This document shows positions 12,401 through 25,490 of a stretch of DNA of 64,000 bases, piece by piece. How positions within the stretch are numbered: the stretch's first letter is position 1; each line of letters opens with the position of its first letter. Made by a program: the position numbers and the translations under genes. Below the pieces are notes generated by a model. The model did no database searches. It was not told the origin of the DNA and worked only from the letters and a program-made list of their open reading frames with translations. This DNA is from Ptiloglossa arizonensis (lineage: Eukaryota; Arthropoda; Insecta; Hymenoptera; Colletidae): the NCBI RefSeq assembly GCF_051014685.1, contig NW_027478517.1:1054001-1118000 (forward strand), written 5' to 3'.

Positions 12401-14709
12401 AACGGCATTGGGAAAAAATACACATACCGTTGTAATCGAGCGAGTTTCTACTTTCAGATGCAATAGGAATTTTTGGGTTAGGTCAATCCGCTCGCGAGAT
12501 ATGGGAGTTTGAAGCTAAGAAATGGTTGAGAAGACAACAAATTTTTCGCAATTCTGCTGCTCCAAACGCTTACCCAGAATGGCCTAGGGAAAAAATACAC
12601 ATACCGTTGTAATCGGGCGAGTTTCTACTTTCAGATGCAATAGGAACTTTTGGGTTTGTTCAATCCGTTCGCGAGATATGGGAGTTTGAAGCTAAGAAAT
12701 GGTTGAGAAGGTATCAAATTTTTCGCACTTCTGCTGCTCCAATCGCTTAACCAGATTGGCCTAGGGAAAAAATACACATACCGTTGTAATCGGGCGACTT
12801 TCTACTTTCAGACGCAGCGGGAATTTTTGGGATTGGTCAATCCGTTCGCGAGATATGTGAGTTTGAAGCTAAGAAATAGTTGAGAAGACAACAAGTTTTT
12901 CGCACTCCTGCTGCTCCAAACGCTTAACCAGAATGGCCTAGGGGAAAAATACACATACCGTTGTAATCGGGCTAGTTTCTACTTTCAGATGCAATAGGAA
13001 TTTTAGGGTTGTGTCTATCTGTTCGCGAGATATGGGAGTTTGAAGCTAAGAAATGGTTGAGGAGGAAACAAATTTTTCGCACTTCTGCTGGTCCAGTCGC
13101 TTAACCAGAATGGCCTAGGGGAAAAATACACATACCGTTGCAATCGGGCTAGTTTCTACTTTCAGATGCAATAGGAATTTTAGGGTTGTGTCTATCTGTT
13201 CGCGAGATATGGGAGTTTGAAGCTAAGAAATGGTTGAGAAGACAACAAATTTTTCGCACTTCTGCTGCTCCAATCGCTTAACCAGAATGGGCTAGGGAAA
13301 AATACACATACCGTTGTAACCGGACGAGTTTCCACTTTCAGACGCAATAGGAATTTTTGGGTTAGGTCAATCCGTTCGCGATATATGGGAGTTTGAAGCT
13401 AAGAAATAGTTGAGAAGACAACAAATTTATCGCAATTCTGGTGCTCCAAACGCTTAACCAGAATGGCCTAGGGGAAAAATACACATATCGTTGTAACCGG
13501 ACGAGTTTCTACTTTCAGACGCAATAGGAATTTTTGGGTTAGGTCAATCCGTTCGCGAGATATGGGAGTTTGAAACTAAGAAATGTTTGAGAAGGCAACA
13601 AATTTTTCGCACTTCTGCTGCTGCAAACGCTTAACCAGAATGGCCTAGGGGAAAAATACACATACCGTTGTAATCGGGCGAGTTTCTACTTTCAGATGCA
13701 ATAGGAATTTTTGGGTTAGGTCAATCCTTTCGCGAGATATGGGAGTTTGAAGCTAAGAAATGGTTGACAAGACAACACATTTTTAGCACTTCTGCTGCTC
13801 CAGTCGCTTAACCAGAATGGTCTAGGGGAAAAATACACATACCGTTGCAATCGGGCTAGTTTCTACTTTCAGATGCAATAGGAATTTTCGGGATAGGTCT
13901 ATCTGTTCGCGAGATATGGGAGTTTGAAGCTAAGAAATGCTTGAGAAGGCAACAAATTTTTCCCACTTCTGCTGCTCCAAACGCTTAACCAGAACGGCAT
14001 TGGGAAAAAATTCACATACCGTTGCAATCGGGCTTGTTTCTACTTTCAGATGCAATAGGAATTTTTGGGTTAGGTCAATCCGTTCGCGAGATATGGGAGT
14101 TTGAAGCTAAGAAATGCTTGAGAAGACAACAAATTTTTCCCACTTCTGCTGCTCCAAACGCTTAACCAGAATGGCCTAGGGATAAAATACGCATATCGTT
14201 GTAATCGGGCGAGTTTCTGCTTTCCGAAGCAACAGGAATATGTGGATTTGGTCAATCCGTTCGCGAGATATGGGAGTTTGAAGCTAAGAAATAGTTGAGA
14301 GGACAACAAATTTATCGCACTTCTGCTGCTCCAAACGCTTAACCAGAATGGCCTAGGGGAAAAATACTCATACCGTTGTAATCGGGCGAGTTTCTACTTT
14401 CAGATGCAATAGGAATTTTTGGGTTAGGTCAATCCGTTCGCGAGATATGGGAGTTTGAAGCTAAGAAATGCTTGAGAAGACAACAAATTTTTCCCACTTC
14501 AGCTGCTCCAAACGCTTAACCAGAATGGCCTAGGGATAAAATACGCATATTGTTGTAATCGGGCGAGTTTCTGCTTTCAGACGCAACAGGAATATGTGGA
14601 TTTGGTCAATCCGTTCGCGAGATATGGGTCTTTGAAGCTAAGAAATGGTTGACAAGACAACAAATTTTTCGCAATTCTGCTGCTCCAAACGCTTAACCAG
14701 AACGGCATT
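9431..14709. repeat. Variant series, first version
   Basis: About 30 monomers whose order of subtypes is largely repeated in 16138-20380. Matching pieces are about 9.76-10.79 kb with 17.37-18.40 kb (offset 7611 = 43 monomers, e.g. 'ttgaggatgatac' at 9872 and 17483), 12.39-12.95 kb with 18.05-18.62 kb (offset about 5665, shared 'gcttacccagaatgg'), and 13.12-14.53 kb with 18.96-20.37 kb (offset 5842, shared 'tagggttgtgtctatc' and 'gctttccgaagc'). The changing offsets show that blocks of whole monomers were gained or lost between the two versions. No gene is present. Confidence 0.8.
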
Positions 14710-16137
14710 GGGAAAAAATGCCCATACCGTTATAATCGGGCGAGTTTCTACTTTCAGACGCAGCAGGAATTTTTGGGTTAGGTCAATCCGTTCGCGAGAT
14801 ATGGCAGTTTGAAGATAAGAAATGTTTGAGAAGGTATCAAATTTTTCGCACTTCTGCTGGTACAAAAGCTTAACCATAATGTCCTAGGGAAAAAATACAC
14901 ATATCGTTGTAACCGGACGAGTTTCTACTTTCAGACGCAATAGGAATTTTTGGGTTAGGTCAATCCGTTCGCGAGATATGGGAGTTTGAAGCTAAGAAAT
15001 GTTTGAGAAGGCAACAAATTTTTCGCACTTCTGCTGCTGCAAACGCTTAACCAGAATGGCCTAGGGGAAAAATACACATACCGTTGTAATCGGGCGAGTT
15101 TCTACTTTCAGACGCAGCAGGAATTTTTGGGTTTGGTCAATCCGTTCGCGAGAAATGGGACTTTGAAGCTAAGAAATGGTTGACAAGGCAACAATTTTTT
15201 CGCAATTCTGCTGCTCCAAACGCTTAACCAGAACGGCGTAGGGAAAAAATACACATACCGTTGTAATCGGGAGAGTTTCTACTTTCCAGACGCAGCAGGA
15301 ATTTTTGGGTTTGGTCAATTCGTTCGCGAGATATGTGAGCTTGAAGCTAAGAAATGGTTGACAAGACAACAAATTTTTAGCACTTCTGCTGCTCCAGTCG
15401 CTTAACCAGAATGGCCTAGGGGAAAAATACACATACCGTTGTAATCGGGCGAGTTTCTACTTTCAGACGCAGCAGGAATTTTTGGGTTTGGTCAATCCGT
15501 TCGCGAGATATGTGAGTTTGAAGCTAAAAAGTGGTTGACAAGACAACAAATTTTTCGCACTTCTGCTGCTCCAGTCGCTTAACCAGAATGGCATAGGGGA
15601 TGAAAAAAAACATACCGTTGTAATCGAGCGAGTTTCTACTTTCAGATGCAATAGGAATTTTTGGGTTAGGTCATCCGTTCGCGAGATATGGGAGTTTGAA
15701 GCTAAGAAATGGTTGAGAAGACAACAAATTTTTCGCACTTCTGCTGCTCCAAACGCTTAACCAGAATGGCCTAGGGAAAAAATACACATACCTTTGTAAT
15801 CGGGCGAGTTTCTACTTTCAGATGCAATAGGAACTTTTGGGTTTGTTCAATCCGTTCGCGAGATATAGGAGTTTGAAGCTAAGAAATGGTTGAGAATGCT
15901 ACACATTTTTCGCACTTCTGCTGCTCCAAACGCTTAACCAGAATGGCCTAGGGATAAAATACGCATACCGTTGTAATCGGGCGAGTTCCTGCTTTCAGAC
16001 GCAACAGGAATATGTGGGTTTGGTCAATCCGTTCGCGAGATATGGGGCTTTGAAGCTAAGGAATGGTTGACAAGACAACAAATTTTTTGCACTTCTGCTG
16101 CTCCAGTCGCTTAACCAGAATGCCCTAGGGGAAAAAT
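14710..16137. repeat. Third copy of the 7984-9411 block
   Basis: This matches 7984-9411 at an offset of 6726 bp, exactly 38 monomers. It carries the 178-bp 'tttccagacgc' monomer and the 'gggatgaaaaaaaacat' monomer. Beyond 16137 it stops following that copy and instead follows the earlier one from about 6931 on (offset 9206). After dropping one monomer, it shares the rare 'gatgcaaaaggaatt' (7678 and 16707). It is therefore a composite of two older copies, or a copy of an ancestor with both features. Confidence 0.85.
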
Positions 16138-19100
16138 ACACATACCGTTGTAATCGGGCTAGTTTCTACTTTCAGACGCAGCAGGAATTTTTGGGTTTGG
16201 TCAATCCGTTCCCGAGGAATGGGAGTTTGAAGCTAAGAAATGGTTGAGAAGACAACAAATTTTTCGCACTTCTGCTGCTCCAAACGCTTAACCAGAACGG
16301 CATTGGGAAAAAATACACATACCGTTGTAATCGAGCGAGTTTCAACTTTCAGATGCAATAGGAATTTTTGGGTTAGGTCAATCCGTTCGCGAGATATGGG
16401 AGTTTCAAGCTAAGAAATGGTTGAGAAGACAACAAATTTTTCGCACTTCTGCTGCTCCAAACGCTTAACCAGAACGGCATACGGAAAAAATACACATACC
16501 GTTGTAATCGAGCGAGTTTCTACTTTCAGACGCAACAGGAATATGTGGATTTGGTCAATCCGTTCGCGAGATATGGGGCTTTGAAGCTAAGAAATGGTTG
16601 ACAAGACAACAAATTTTTCGCAATTCTGCTGCTCCAAACGCTTAACCAGAACGGCATTGGGAAAAAATACACATACCGTTGCAATCGGGCTTGTTTCTAC
16701 TTTCAGATGCAAAAGGAATTTTCGGGATAGGTCTATCTGTTCGCGAGATATGGGAGTTTGAAGCTAAGAAATGGTTGAGAGGGCAACAAATTTTTCGCAC
16801 TTCTGCTGCTCCAATCGCTTAACCAGAATGGCCTAGGGAAAAAATACACATACCGTTGTAATCGGGCGTGTTTCTACTTTCAGATGCAATAGGAATTTTT
16901 GGGTTAGGTCAATCCGTTCGCGAGATATGGGAGTTTGAAGCTAAGAAATGGTTGAGAAGACAACAAATTTTTCGCAATTCTGCTGCTCCAAACGCTTAAC
17001 CAGAATGACCTAGGGGAAAAATACACATACCGTTGTAATCGGGCTAGTTCCTACTTTCAGACGCAGCAGGAATTTTTGGGTTTGGTCAATCCGTTCGCGA
17101 GATATGTGAGTTTGAAGCTAAGAAATGGTTGACAAGACAACAAATTTTTCGCAATTCTGCTGCTCCAAACGCTTAACCAGAACGGCATAGGGAAAAAATA
17201 CACATACCGTTGTAATCGAGCGAGTTTCTACTTTCAGATGCAATAGGAATTTTTGGGTTAGGTCAATCCGCTCGCGAGATATGGGAGTTTGAAGCTAAGA
17301 AATGGTTGAGAAGACAACAAATTTTTCGCACTTCTGCTGCTCCAAACGCTTAACCAGAATGGCCTAGGGAAAAAATACACGTACCGTTGTAATCGGGCTA
17401 GTTTCTACTTTCAGATGCAATAGGAACTTTTGGGTTTGTTCAATCCGTTCGCGAGATGTGGGAGTTTGAAGCTAAGAAATGGTTGAGGATGATACACATT
17501 TTTCGCACTTCTGCTGCTCCAAACGCTTAACCAGAATGAACTAGGGAAAAAATACACATACTGTTGTAATCGGGCTAGTTTCTACTTTCAGACGCAGCAG
17601 GACTTTTTGGGTTAGGTCAATCCGTTCGCGAGATATGGGAGTTTGAAGCTAAGAAATAGTTGAGAGGACAACAAATTTATCGCACTTCTGCTGCTCCAAA
17701 CGCTTAACCAGAATGGCCTAGGGATAAAATACGCATACAGTTGTAATCGGGCGAGTTCCAGCTTTCACACGCAACAGGAATATGTGGGTTTGGTCAATCC
17801 GTTCGCGAGATATGGGGCTTTGAAACTAAGGAATGGTTGACAAGACAACAAATTTTTTGCACTTCTGCTGCTCCAGTCGCTTAACCAGAATGCCCTAGGG
17901 GAAAAATACACATACCGTTGTAATCGGGCTAGTTTCTACTTTCAGACGCAGCAGGAATTTTTGGGTTTGGTCAATCCGTTCCCGAGGAATGGGACTTTGA
18001 AGCTAAGAAATGGTTGACAAGACAACAAATTTTTCGCAATTCTGCTGCTCCAGACGCTTAACCAGAACGGCATTGGGAAAAAATACACATACCGTTGTAA
18101 TCGAGCGAGTTTCTACTTTCAGATGCAATAGGAATTTTTGGGTTAGGTCAATCCGCTCGCGAGATATGGGAGTTTGAAGCTAAGAAATGGTTGAGAAGAC
18201 AACAAATTTTTCGCAATTCTGCTGCTCCAAACGCTTACCCAGAATGGCCTAGGGAAAAAATACACATACCGTTGTAATCGGGCGAGTTTCTACTTTCAGA
18301 TGCAATAGGAACTTTTGGGTTTGTTCAATCCGTTCGCGAGATATGGGAGTTTGAAGCTAAGAAATGGTTGAGAAGGTATCAAATTTTTCGCACTTCTGCT
18401 GCTCCAATCGCTTAACCAGATTGGCCTAGGGAAAAAATACACATACCGTTGTAATCGGGCGACTTTCTACTTTCAGACGCAGCGGGAATTTTTGGGATTG
18501 GTCAATCCGTTCGCGAGATATGTGAGTTTGAAGCTAAGAAATAGTTGAGAAGACAACAAGTTTTTCGCACTCCTGCTGCTCCAAACGCTTAACCAGAATG
18601 GCCTAGGGGAAAAATACACATACCGTTGTAATCGGGCGAGTTTCTACTTTCAGATGCAATAGGAATTTTTGGGTTAGGTCAATCCTTTCGCGAGATATGG
18701 GAGTTTGAAGCTAAGAAATGGTTGACAAGACAACACATTTTTAGCACTTCTGCTGCTCCAGTCGCTTAACCAGAATGGTCTAGGGGAAAAATACACATAT
18801 CGTTGTAACCGGACGAGTTTCTACTTTCAGACGCAATAGGAATTTTTGGGTTAGGTCAATCCGTTCGCGAGATATGGGAGTTTGAAACTAAGAAATGTTT
18901 GAGAAGGCAACAAATTTTTCGCACTTCTGCTGCTGCAAACGCTTAACCAGAATGGCCTAGGGGAAAAATACACATACCGTTGCAATCGGGCTAGTTTCTA
19001 CTTTCAGATGCAATAGGAATTTTAGGGTTGTGTCTATCTGTTCGCGAGATATGGGAGTTTGAAGCTAAGAAATGGTTGAGAAGACAACAAATTTTTCGCA

Positions 19101-20380
19101 CTTCTGCTGCTCCAATCGCTTAACCAGAATGGGCTAGGGAAAAATACACATACCGTTGTAACCGGACGAGTTTCTACTTTCAGACGCAATAGGAATTTTT
19201 GGGTTAGGTCAATCCGTTCGCGATATATGGGAGTTTGAAGCTAAGAAATAGTTGAGAAGACAACAAATTTATCGCAATTCTGGTGCTCCAAACGCTTAAC
19301 CAGAATGGCCTAGGGGAAAAATACACATATCGTTGTAACCGGACGAGTTTCTACTTTCAGACGCAATAGGAATTTTTGGGTTAGGTCAATCCGTTCGCGA
19401 GATATGGGAGTTTGAAACTAAGAAATGTTTGAGAAGGCAACAAATTTTTCGCACTTCTGCTGCTGCAAACGCTTAACCAGAATGGCCTAGGGGAAAAATA
19501 CACATACCGTTGTAATCGGGCGAGTTTCTACTTTCAGATGCAATAGGAATTTTTGGGTTAGGTCAATCCTTTCGCGAGATATGGGAGTTTGAAGCTAAGA
19601 AATGGTTGACAAGACAACACATTTTTAGCACTTCTGCTGCTCCAGTCGCTTAACCAGAATGGTCTAGGGGAAAAATACACATACCGTTGCAATCGGGCTA
19701 GTTTCTACTTTCAGATGCAATAGGAATTTTCGGGATAGGTCTATCTGTTCGCGAGATATGGGAGTTTGAAGCTAAGAAATGCTTGAGAAGGCAACAAATT
19801 TTTCCCACTTCTGCTGCTCCAAACGCTTAACCAGAACGGCATTGGGAAAAAATTCACATACCGTTGCAATCGGGCTTGTTTCTACTTTCAGATGCAATAG
19901 GAATTTTTGGGTTAGGTCAATCCGTTCGCGAGATATGGGAGTTTGAAGCTAAGAAATGCTTGAGAAGACAACAAATTTTTCCCACTTCTGCTGCTCCAAA
20001 CGCTTAACCAGAATGGCCTAGGGATAAAATACGCATATCGTTGTAATCGGGCGAGTTTCTGCTTTCCGAAGCAACAGGAATATGTGGATTTGGTCAATCC
20101 GTTCGCGAGATATGGGAGTTTGAAGCTAAGAAATAGTTGAGAGGACAACAAATTTATCGCACTTCTGCTGCTCCAAACGCTTAACCAGAATGGCCTAGGG
20201 GAAAAATACACATACCGTTGTAATCGGGCGAGTTTCTACTTTCAGATGCAATAGGAATTTTTGGGTTAGGTCAATCCGTTCGCGAGATATGGGAGTTTGA
20301 AGCTAAGAAATGCTTGAGAAGACAACAAATTTTTCCCACTTCTGCTGCTCCAAACGCTTAACCAGAATGGCCTAGGGATA
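16138..20380. repeat. Variant series, second version
   Basis: About 24 monomers in an order parallel to 9431-14709, with deletions of whole monomers relative to it. The unusual 'gttccagctttcacacgc' monomer (about 10143 and 17754) and the 'gctttccgaagcaac' monomer (about 14219 and 20061) tie the versions together. The order of the last pieces differs: the 'tttagggttgtg' monomer occurs twice near 13.0-13.2 kb but once here. No gene is present. Confidence 0.8.
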
Positions 20381-23191
20381 AAATACGCATATCGTTGTAA
20401 TCGGGCGAGTTTCTGCTTTCAGACGCAACAGGAATATGTGGATTTGGTCAATCCGTTCGCGAGATATGGGGCTTTGAAGCTAAGAAATGGTTGACAAGAC
20501 AACAAATTTTTCGCAATTCTGCTGCTCCAAACGCTTAACCAGAACGGCATTGGGAAAAAATTCACATACCGTTGCAATCGGGCTTGTTTCTACTTTCAGA
20601 TGCAATAGGAATTTTTGGGTTAGGTCAATCCGTTCGCGAGATATGGGTCTTTGAAGCTAAGAAACGGTTGAGAAGACAACAAATTTTTCGCAATTCTGCT
20701 GCTCCAATCGCTTAACCAGAATGATCTAGGGGAAAAATACACATACCGTTGTAATCTGGCTAGTTTCTACTTTCAGACGCAGCAGGAATTTTTGGGTTTG
20801 GTCAATCCGTTCGCGAGATATGTGAGTTTGAAGCTAAGAAATGGTTGACAAGAAAACAAATTTTTTGCACTTCTGCTGCTCCAGTCGCTTAACCAGAATG
20901 GCATAGGGGATGAAAAAAAAACATACCGTTGTAATCGAGAGAGTTTCTACTTTCAGATGCAATAGGAATTTTTGGGTTACGTCAATCCGTTCGCGAGATA
21001 TGGGAGTTTGAAGCTAAGAAATGGTTGAGAAGACAACAAATTTTTCGCACTTCTGCTGCTCCAAACGCTTAACCAGAATGGCCTAGGGAAAAAATACACA
21101 TACCGTTGTAATCGGGCGAGTTTCTACTTTCAGATGCAATAGGAACTTTTGGGTTTGTTCAATCCGTTCGCGAGATATGGGAGTTTGAAGCTAAGAAATG
21201 GTTGAGAATGCTACACATTTTTCGCACTTCTGCTGCTCCAAACGCTTAACCAGAATGTCCTAGGGAAAAAATACACATACTGTTGTAATCGGGCTAGTTT
21301 CTACTTTCAGACGCAATAGGAATTTTCGGGTTTGGTCAATCCGTTCGCGAGATATGGGAGTTTGAAGCTAAGAAATGGTTGAGAAGGTAACAAATTTTTC
21401 GCACCTCTGCTGGTCCAAGCGCTAGCCAGAATGGCATAGGGATAAAATACACATACCGTTGTAACCGGACGAGTTTCTACTTTCAGACGCAATCGGAATT
21501 TTTGGGTTAGTTCAATCCGTTCGCGAGATATGGGAGTTTGAAGCTAAGAAATAGTTGAGAAGACAACAAGTTTTTCGCACTCCTGCTGCTCCAAACGCTT
21601 AACCAGAATGGCCTAGGGGAAAAATACACATACCGTTGTAATCGGGCGAGTTTCTATTTTCAGATGCAATAGGAATTTTTGGGGTAGGTCATTCCGTTCG
21701 CGAGATATGGGAGTTTGAAACTAAGAAATGGTTGAGAAGACAACAAATTTTTCGCAATTCCGCTGCTCCAAAAGCTTAACCAGAATGGCCTACGGAAAAG
21801 ATACACATACCGCTGTAATTGGGCGAGTTTCTACTATCAGGTGAAATAGGAATTTTCGGGTTATGTCATTCCGTTCGCGATATATGGGAGTTTGAAACTA
21901 AGAAATGTTTGAGGAGGTAACAAATTTTTCGCACTTCTGCTGGTCCAGTCGCTTAACCAGAATGGCCTAGAGGAAAAATACACATACCGTTGCAATCGGG
22001 CGAGTTTCTGCTTTCAGACGCAACCGGAATATGTGGATTTGGTCAATCCGTTCGCGAGATATGGGGCTTTGCAGCTAAGAAATGGTTGACAAGACAACAA
22101 ATTTTTCGCAATTCTGCTGCTCCAAACGCTTAACCAGAACGGCATTGGGAAAAAATACACATACCGTTGCAATCGGGCTTGTTTCTACTTTCAGATGCAA
22201 TAGGAATTTTCGGGATAGGTCTATCTGTTCGCGAGATATGGGAGTTTGAAGCTAAGAAATGGTTGAGAAGACAACAAATTTTTCGCAATTCTGCTGTTCC
22301 AAACGCTTAACCAGAACGGCATTGGGAAAAAATACACATACCGTTGTAATCGAGCGAGTTTCTACTTTCAGATGCAATAGGAATTTTTGGTTAGGTCAAT
22401 CCGTTCGCGAGATATGGGAGTTTGAAGCTAAGAAATGGTTGAGAAGACAACAAATTTTTCGCACTTCTGCTGCTCCAAATGCTTAACCAGAACGGCATTG
22501 GGAAAAAATACACATACCGTTGCAATCGGGCTTGTTTCTACTTTCAGATGCAATAGGAATTTTCGGGATAGGTCTATCTGTTCGCGAGATATGCGAGTTT
22601 GAAGCTAAGAAATGGTTGAGAAGACAACAAATTTTTCGCAATTCTGCTGTTCCAAACGCTTAACCAGAATGGCCTAGGGAAAAAATACACATACTGTTGT
22701 AATTGGGCTAGTTTCTACTTTCAGACGCAGCAGGACTTTTTGGGTTAGGTCAATCCGTTCGCGAGATATGGGAGTTTGAAGCTAAGAAATAGTTGAGAGG
22801 ACAACAAATTTATCGCACTTCTGCTGCTCCAAACGCTTAACCAGAATGGCCTAGGGGAAAAATACACATACCGTTGTAATCGGGCGAGTTTCTACTTTCA
22901 GATGCAATAGGAATTTTTGGGTTAGGTCAATCCGCTCGCGAGATATGGGAGTTTGAAGCTAAGAAATGTTTGAGGAGGCAACAAATTTTTCGCACTTCTG
23001 CTGCTCCAAACGCTTAACCAGAATGGCCTAGGGAAAAAATACACATACCGTTGTAATCGAGCGAGTTTCTACTTTCAGATGCAATAGGAATTTTTGGGTT
23101 AGGTCAATCCGTTCGCGAGATATGGGAGTTTGAAGCTAAGAAATGGTTGAGAAAACAACATATTTTTCGCAATTCTGCTGCTCCAAACGCT
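20381..23191. repeat. Divergent transition block with a precursor of the 13-mer HOR
   Basis: About 16 monomers, including some of the most diverged in the window (see 21777-21953). From about 21954, the subtypes resemble HOR members 1 and 2 (21954 'caaccggaatatgtgg', 22131 'gctgttcc'), then an unrelated monomer at 22308, then members 2, 3 and 4 again at 22484, 22661 and 22838. The monomer starting 22308 has lost one g ('ggaatttttggttagg'), so the 22131/22484 spacing is 353 rather than 354. This looks like an older, less regular edge of the neighbouring HOR block. Confidence 0.7.
21777..21953. repeat. Highly diverged monomer
   Basis: Compared with the consensus this unit reads 'cctacggaaaagatac', 'accgctgtaattggg', 'ctactatcaggtgaaatagg' and 'gttatgtcattccg', more private changes than any other unit I noticed. 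It keeps the 177-bp length and orientation. Private changes indicate that it has escaped recent homogenisation, which fits a position between two recently amplified blocks. Confidence 0.65.
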
Positions 23192-25490
23192 TAACCAGAA
23201 CGGCATAGGGAGAAAATACACATACCGTTGTAATCGAGCGAGTTTCTACTTTCAGACGCAACAGGAATATGTGGATTTGGTCAATCCGTTCGCGAGATAT
23301 GGGGCTTTGAAGCTAAGAAATGGTTGACTAGACAACAAATTTTTCGCAATTCTGCTGCTCCAAACGCTTAACCAGAACGGCATTGGGAAAAAATACACAT
23401 ACCGTTGCAATCGGGCTTGTTTCTACTTTCAGATGCAATAGGAATTTTCGGGATAGGTCTATCTGTTCGCGAGATATGGGAGTTTGAAGCTAAGAAATGG
23501 TTGAGAAGACAACAAATTTTTCGCAATTCTGCTGTTCCAAACGCTTAACCAGAATGGCCTAGGGAAAAAATACACATAGTGTTGTAATTGGGCTAGTTTC
23601 TACTTTCAGACGCAGCAGGACTTTTTGGGTTAGGTCAATCCGTTCGCGAGATATGGGAGTTTGAAGCTAAGAAATAGTTGAGAGGACAACAAATTTATCG
23701 CACTTCTGCTGCTCCAAACGCTTAACCAGAATGGCCTAGGGGAAAAATACACATACCGTTGTAATCGGGCGAGTTTCTAATTTCAGATGCAACAGGAATT
23801 ATTGGGTTAGGTCAATCCGTTCGCGAGACATGGGAGTTTGAAGCTAAGAAATGTTTGAGGAGGCAACAAATTTTTCGCACTTCTGCTGCTCCAATCGCTT
23901 AACCATAATGTCCTATGGAAAAAATACACATACTGTTGTAATCGGGCTAGTTTCTACTTTCAGACGCAGCAGGACTTTTTGGGTTAGGTCAATCCGTTCG
24001 CGAAATATGGGAGTTTGAAGCTAAGAAATAGTTGAGAGGACAACAAATTTATCGCACTTCTCCTGCTCCAAACGCTTAACCTGAGGGGCCTAGGGGAAAA
24101 ATACCATACCGCTGTAATCGGGCGAGTTTCTACTTTCAGATGCAATAGGAATTTTTGGGTTAGGTCAATCCGTTCGCGAGATATGGGAGTTTGAAGCTAA
24201 GAAATGCTTGAGAAGACAACAAATTTTTCCCACTTCTGCTGCTCCAGACGCTTAACCAGAATGGCCTACGGATAAAATACGCATATCGTTGTAATCGGGC
24301 GAGTTTCTGCTTTCAGACGCAACAGGAATATGTAGGTTTGGTCAATCCGTTCGCGAGATATGGGGCTTTGAAGCTAAGAAATGGTTGACAAGACAACAAA
24401 TTTATTGCACTTCTGCTGCTCCAGTCGCTTAACCAGAATGGCCTAGGGGAAAAATACACATACCGTTGTAATCGGGCTAGTTTCTACTTTCAGACGCAGC
24501 AGGAATTTTTGGGTTTGGTCAATCCGTTCGCGAGAAATGGGACTTTGAAGCTAAGAAATGTTTGACAGGACAACAAATTTTTCGCAATTCTGCTGCTCCA
24601 AACGCTTAACCAGAACGGCACTGGGAAAAAATACACATACCGTTGTAATCGAGAGAGTTTCTACTTTCAGATGCAATAGGAATTTTTGGGTTAGGTCACT
24701 CCGTTCGCGATATATGGGTGTTTGAAGCTAAGAAATGGTTGAGAAGACAACAAATTTTTCGCACTTCTGCTGCTCCAAAAGCTTAACCAGAACGGCATAG
24801 GGAGAAAATACACATACCGTTGTAATCGAGCGAGTTTCTACTTTCAGATGCAATAGGAATTGTTGGGTTAGGTCAATCCGCTCGCGAGATATGGGAGTTT
24901 GAAGCTAAGAAATGGTTGAGAAGACAACAAATTTTTCGCACTTCTGCTGCTCCAAACGCTTAACCAGAATGGCCTAGTGAAAAAATACACATACCGTTGT
25001 AATCGGGCGAGTTTCTACTTTCAGATGCAATAGGAACTTTTGGGTTTGTTCAAACCGTTCGCGAGATATGGGAGTTTGAAGCTAAGAAATAGTTGAGAAG
25101 ACAACAAGTTCTTCGCACTCCTGCTGCTCCAAACGCTTAACCAGAATGGCCTAGGGAAGAAATACACATATCGTTGTAACCGGACGGTTTTCTACTTTCA
25201 GATGCAATCGGAATTTTTGGGATAGGTCAATTCGTTCGCGAGATATGGGAGTTTGAAGCTAAGAAATGGTTGAGAAGGTAACAAATTTTTCGCACCTCTG
25301 CTGGTCCAAGCGCTAGCCAGAATGGCCTAGGGATAAAACACACATACCGTTGTAAACGGACGAGTTTCTACTCTCAGACGCAATCGGAATTTTTGGGTTA
25401 GTTCAATCCGTTCGCGAGATATGGGAGTTTGAAGCTAAGAAATGGTTGAGAAGACAACAAATTTTTCGCACTTCTGCTGCTCCAAACGCT
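23192..25490. repeat. 13-mer higher-order repeat, unit 1 (2299 bp)
   Basis: First of five units. The 13 monomers are recognisable by private markers in fixed order: m1 'ttgactagac'; m2 'gctgttcc'; m3 'gttgtaattggg'; m4 'tttctaatttcag'; m5 'cctatgg' with 'cttctcctgc'; m6 'ataccatacc' (2 bp short); m7 'cctacggataaaatacgc' with 'ttattgc'; m8 'tttgacagg'; m9 'gtcactccg'; m10 'agggagaaaatac'; m11 'cctagtg' with 'tcaaaccg'; m12 'gtcaattcg' with 'gaaggtaac'; m13 'ctagccag' with 'ctactctcag'. The 175-bp m6 explains 13 x 177 - 2 = 2299. This unit differs slightly from the rest ('ttggtcaatcc' in m1, 'ctgaggggcc' in m6). Confidence 0.95.

Noticed and set aside
14780..14880. HindIII-type aagctt sites in 'caaaagcttaacc' monomers as a separate satellite family
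   Set aside because: The site arises from one or two substitutions in the usual 'aaacgcttaacc' and the monomers are otherwise ordinary members of the array.
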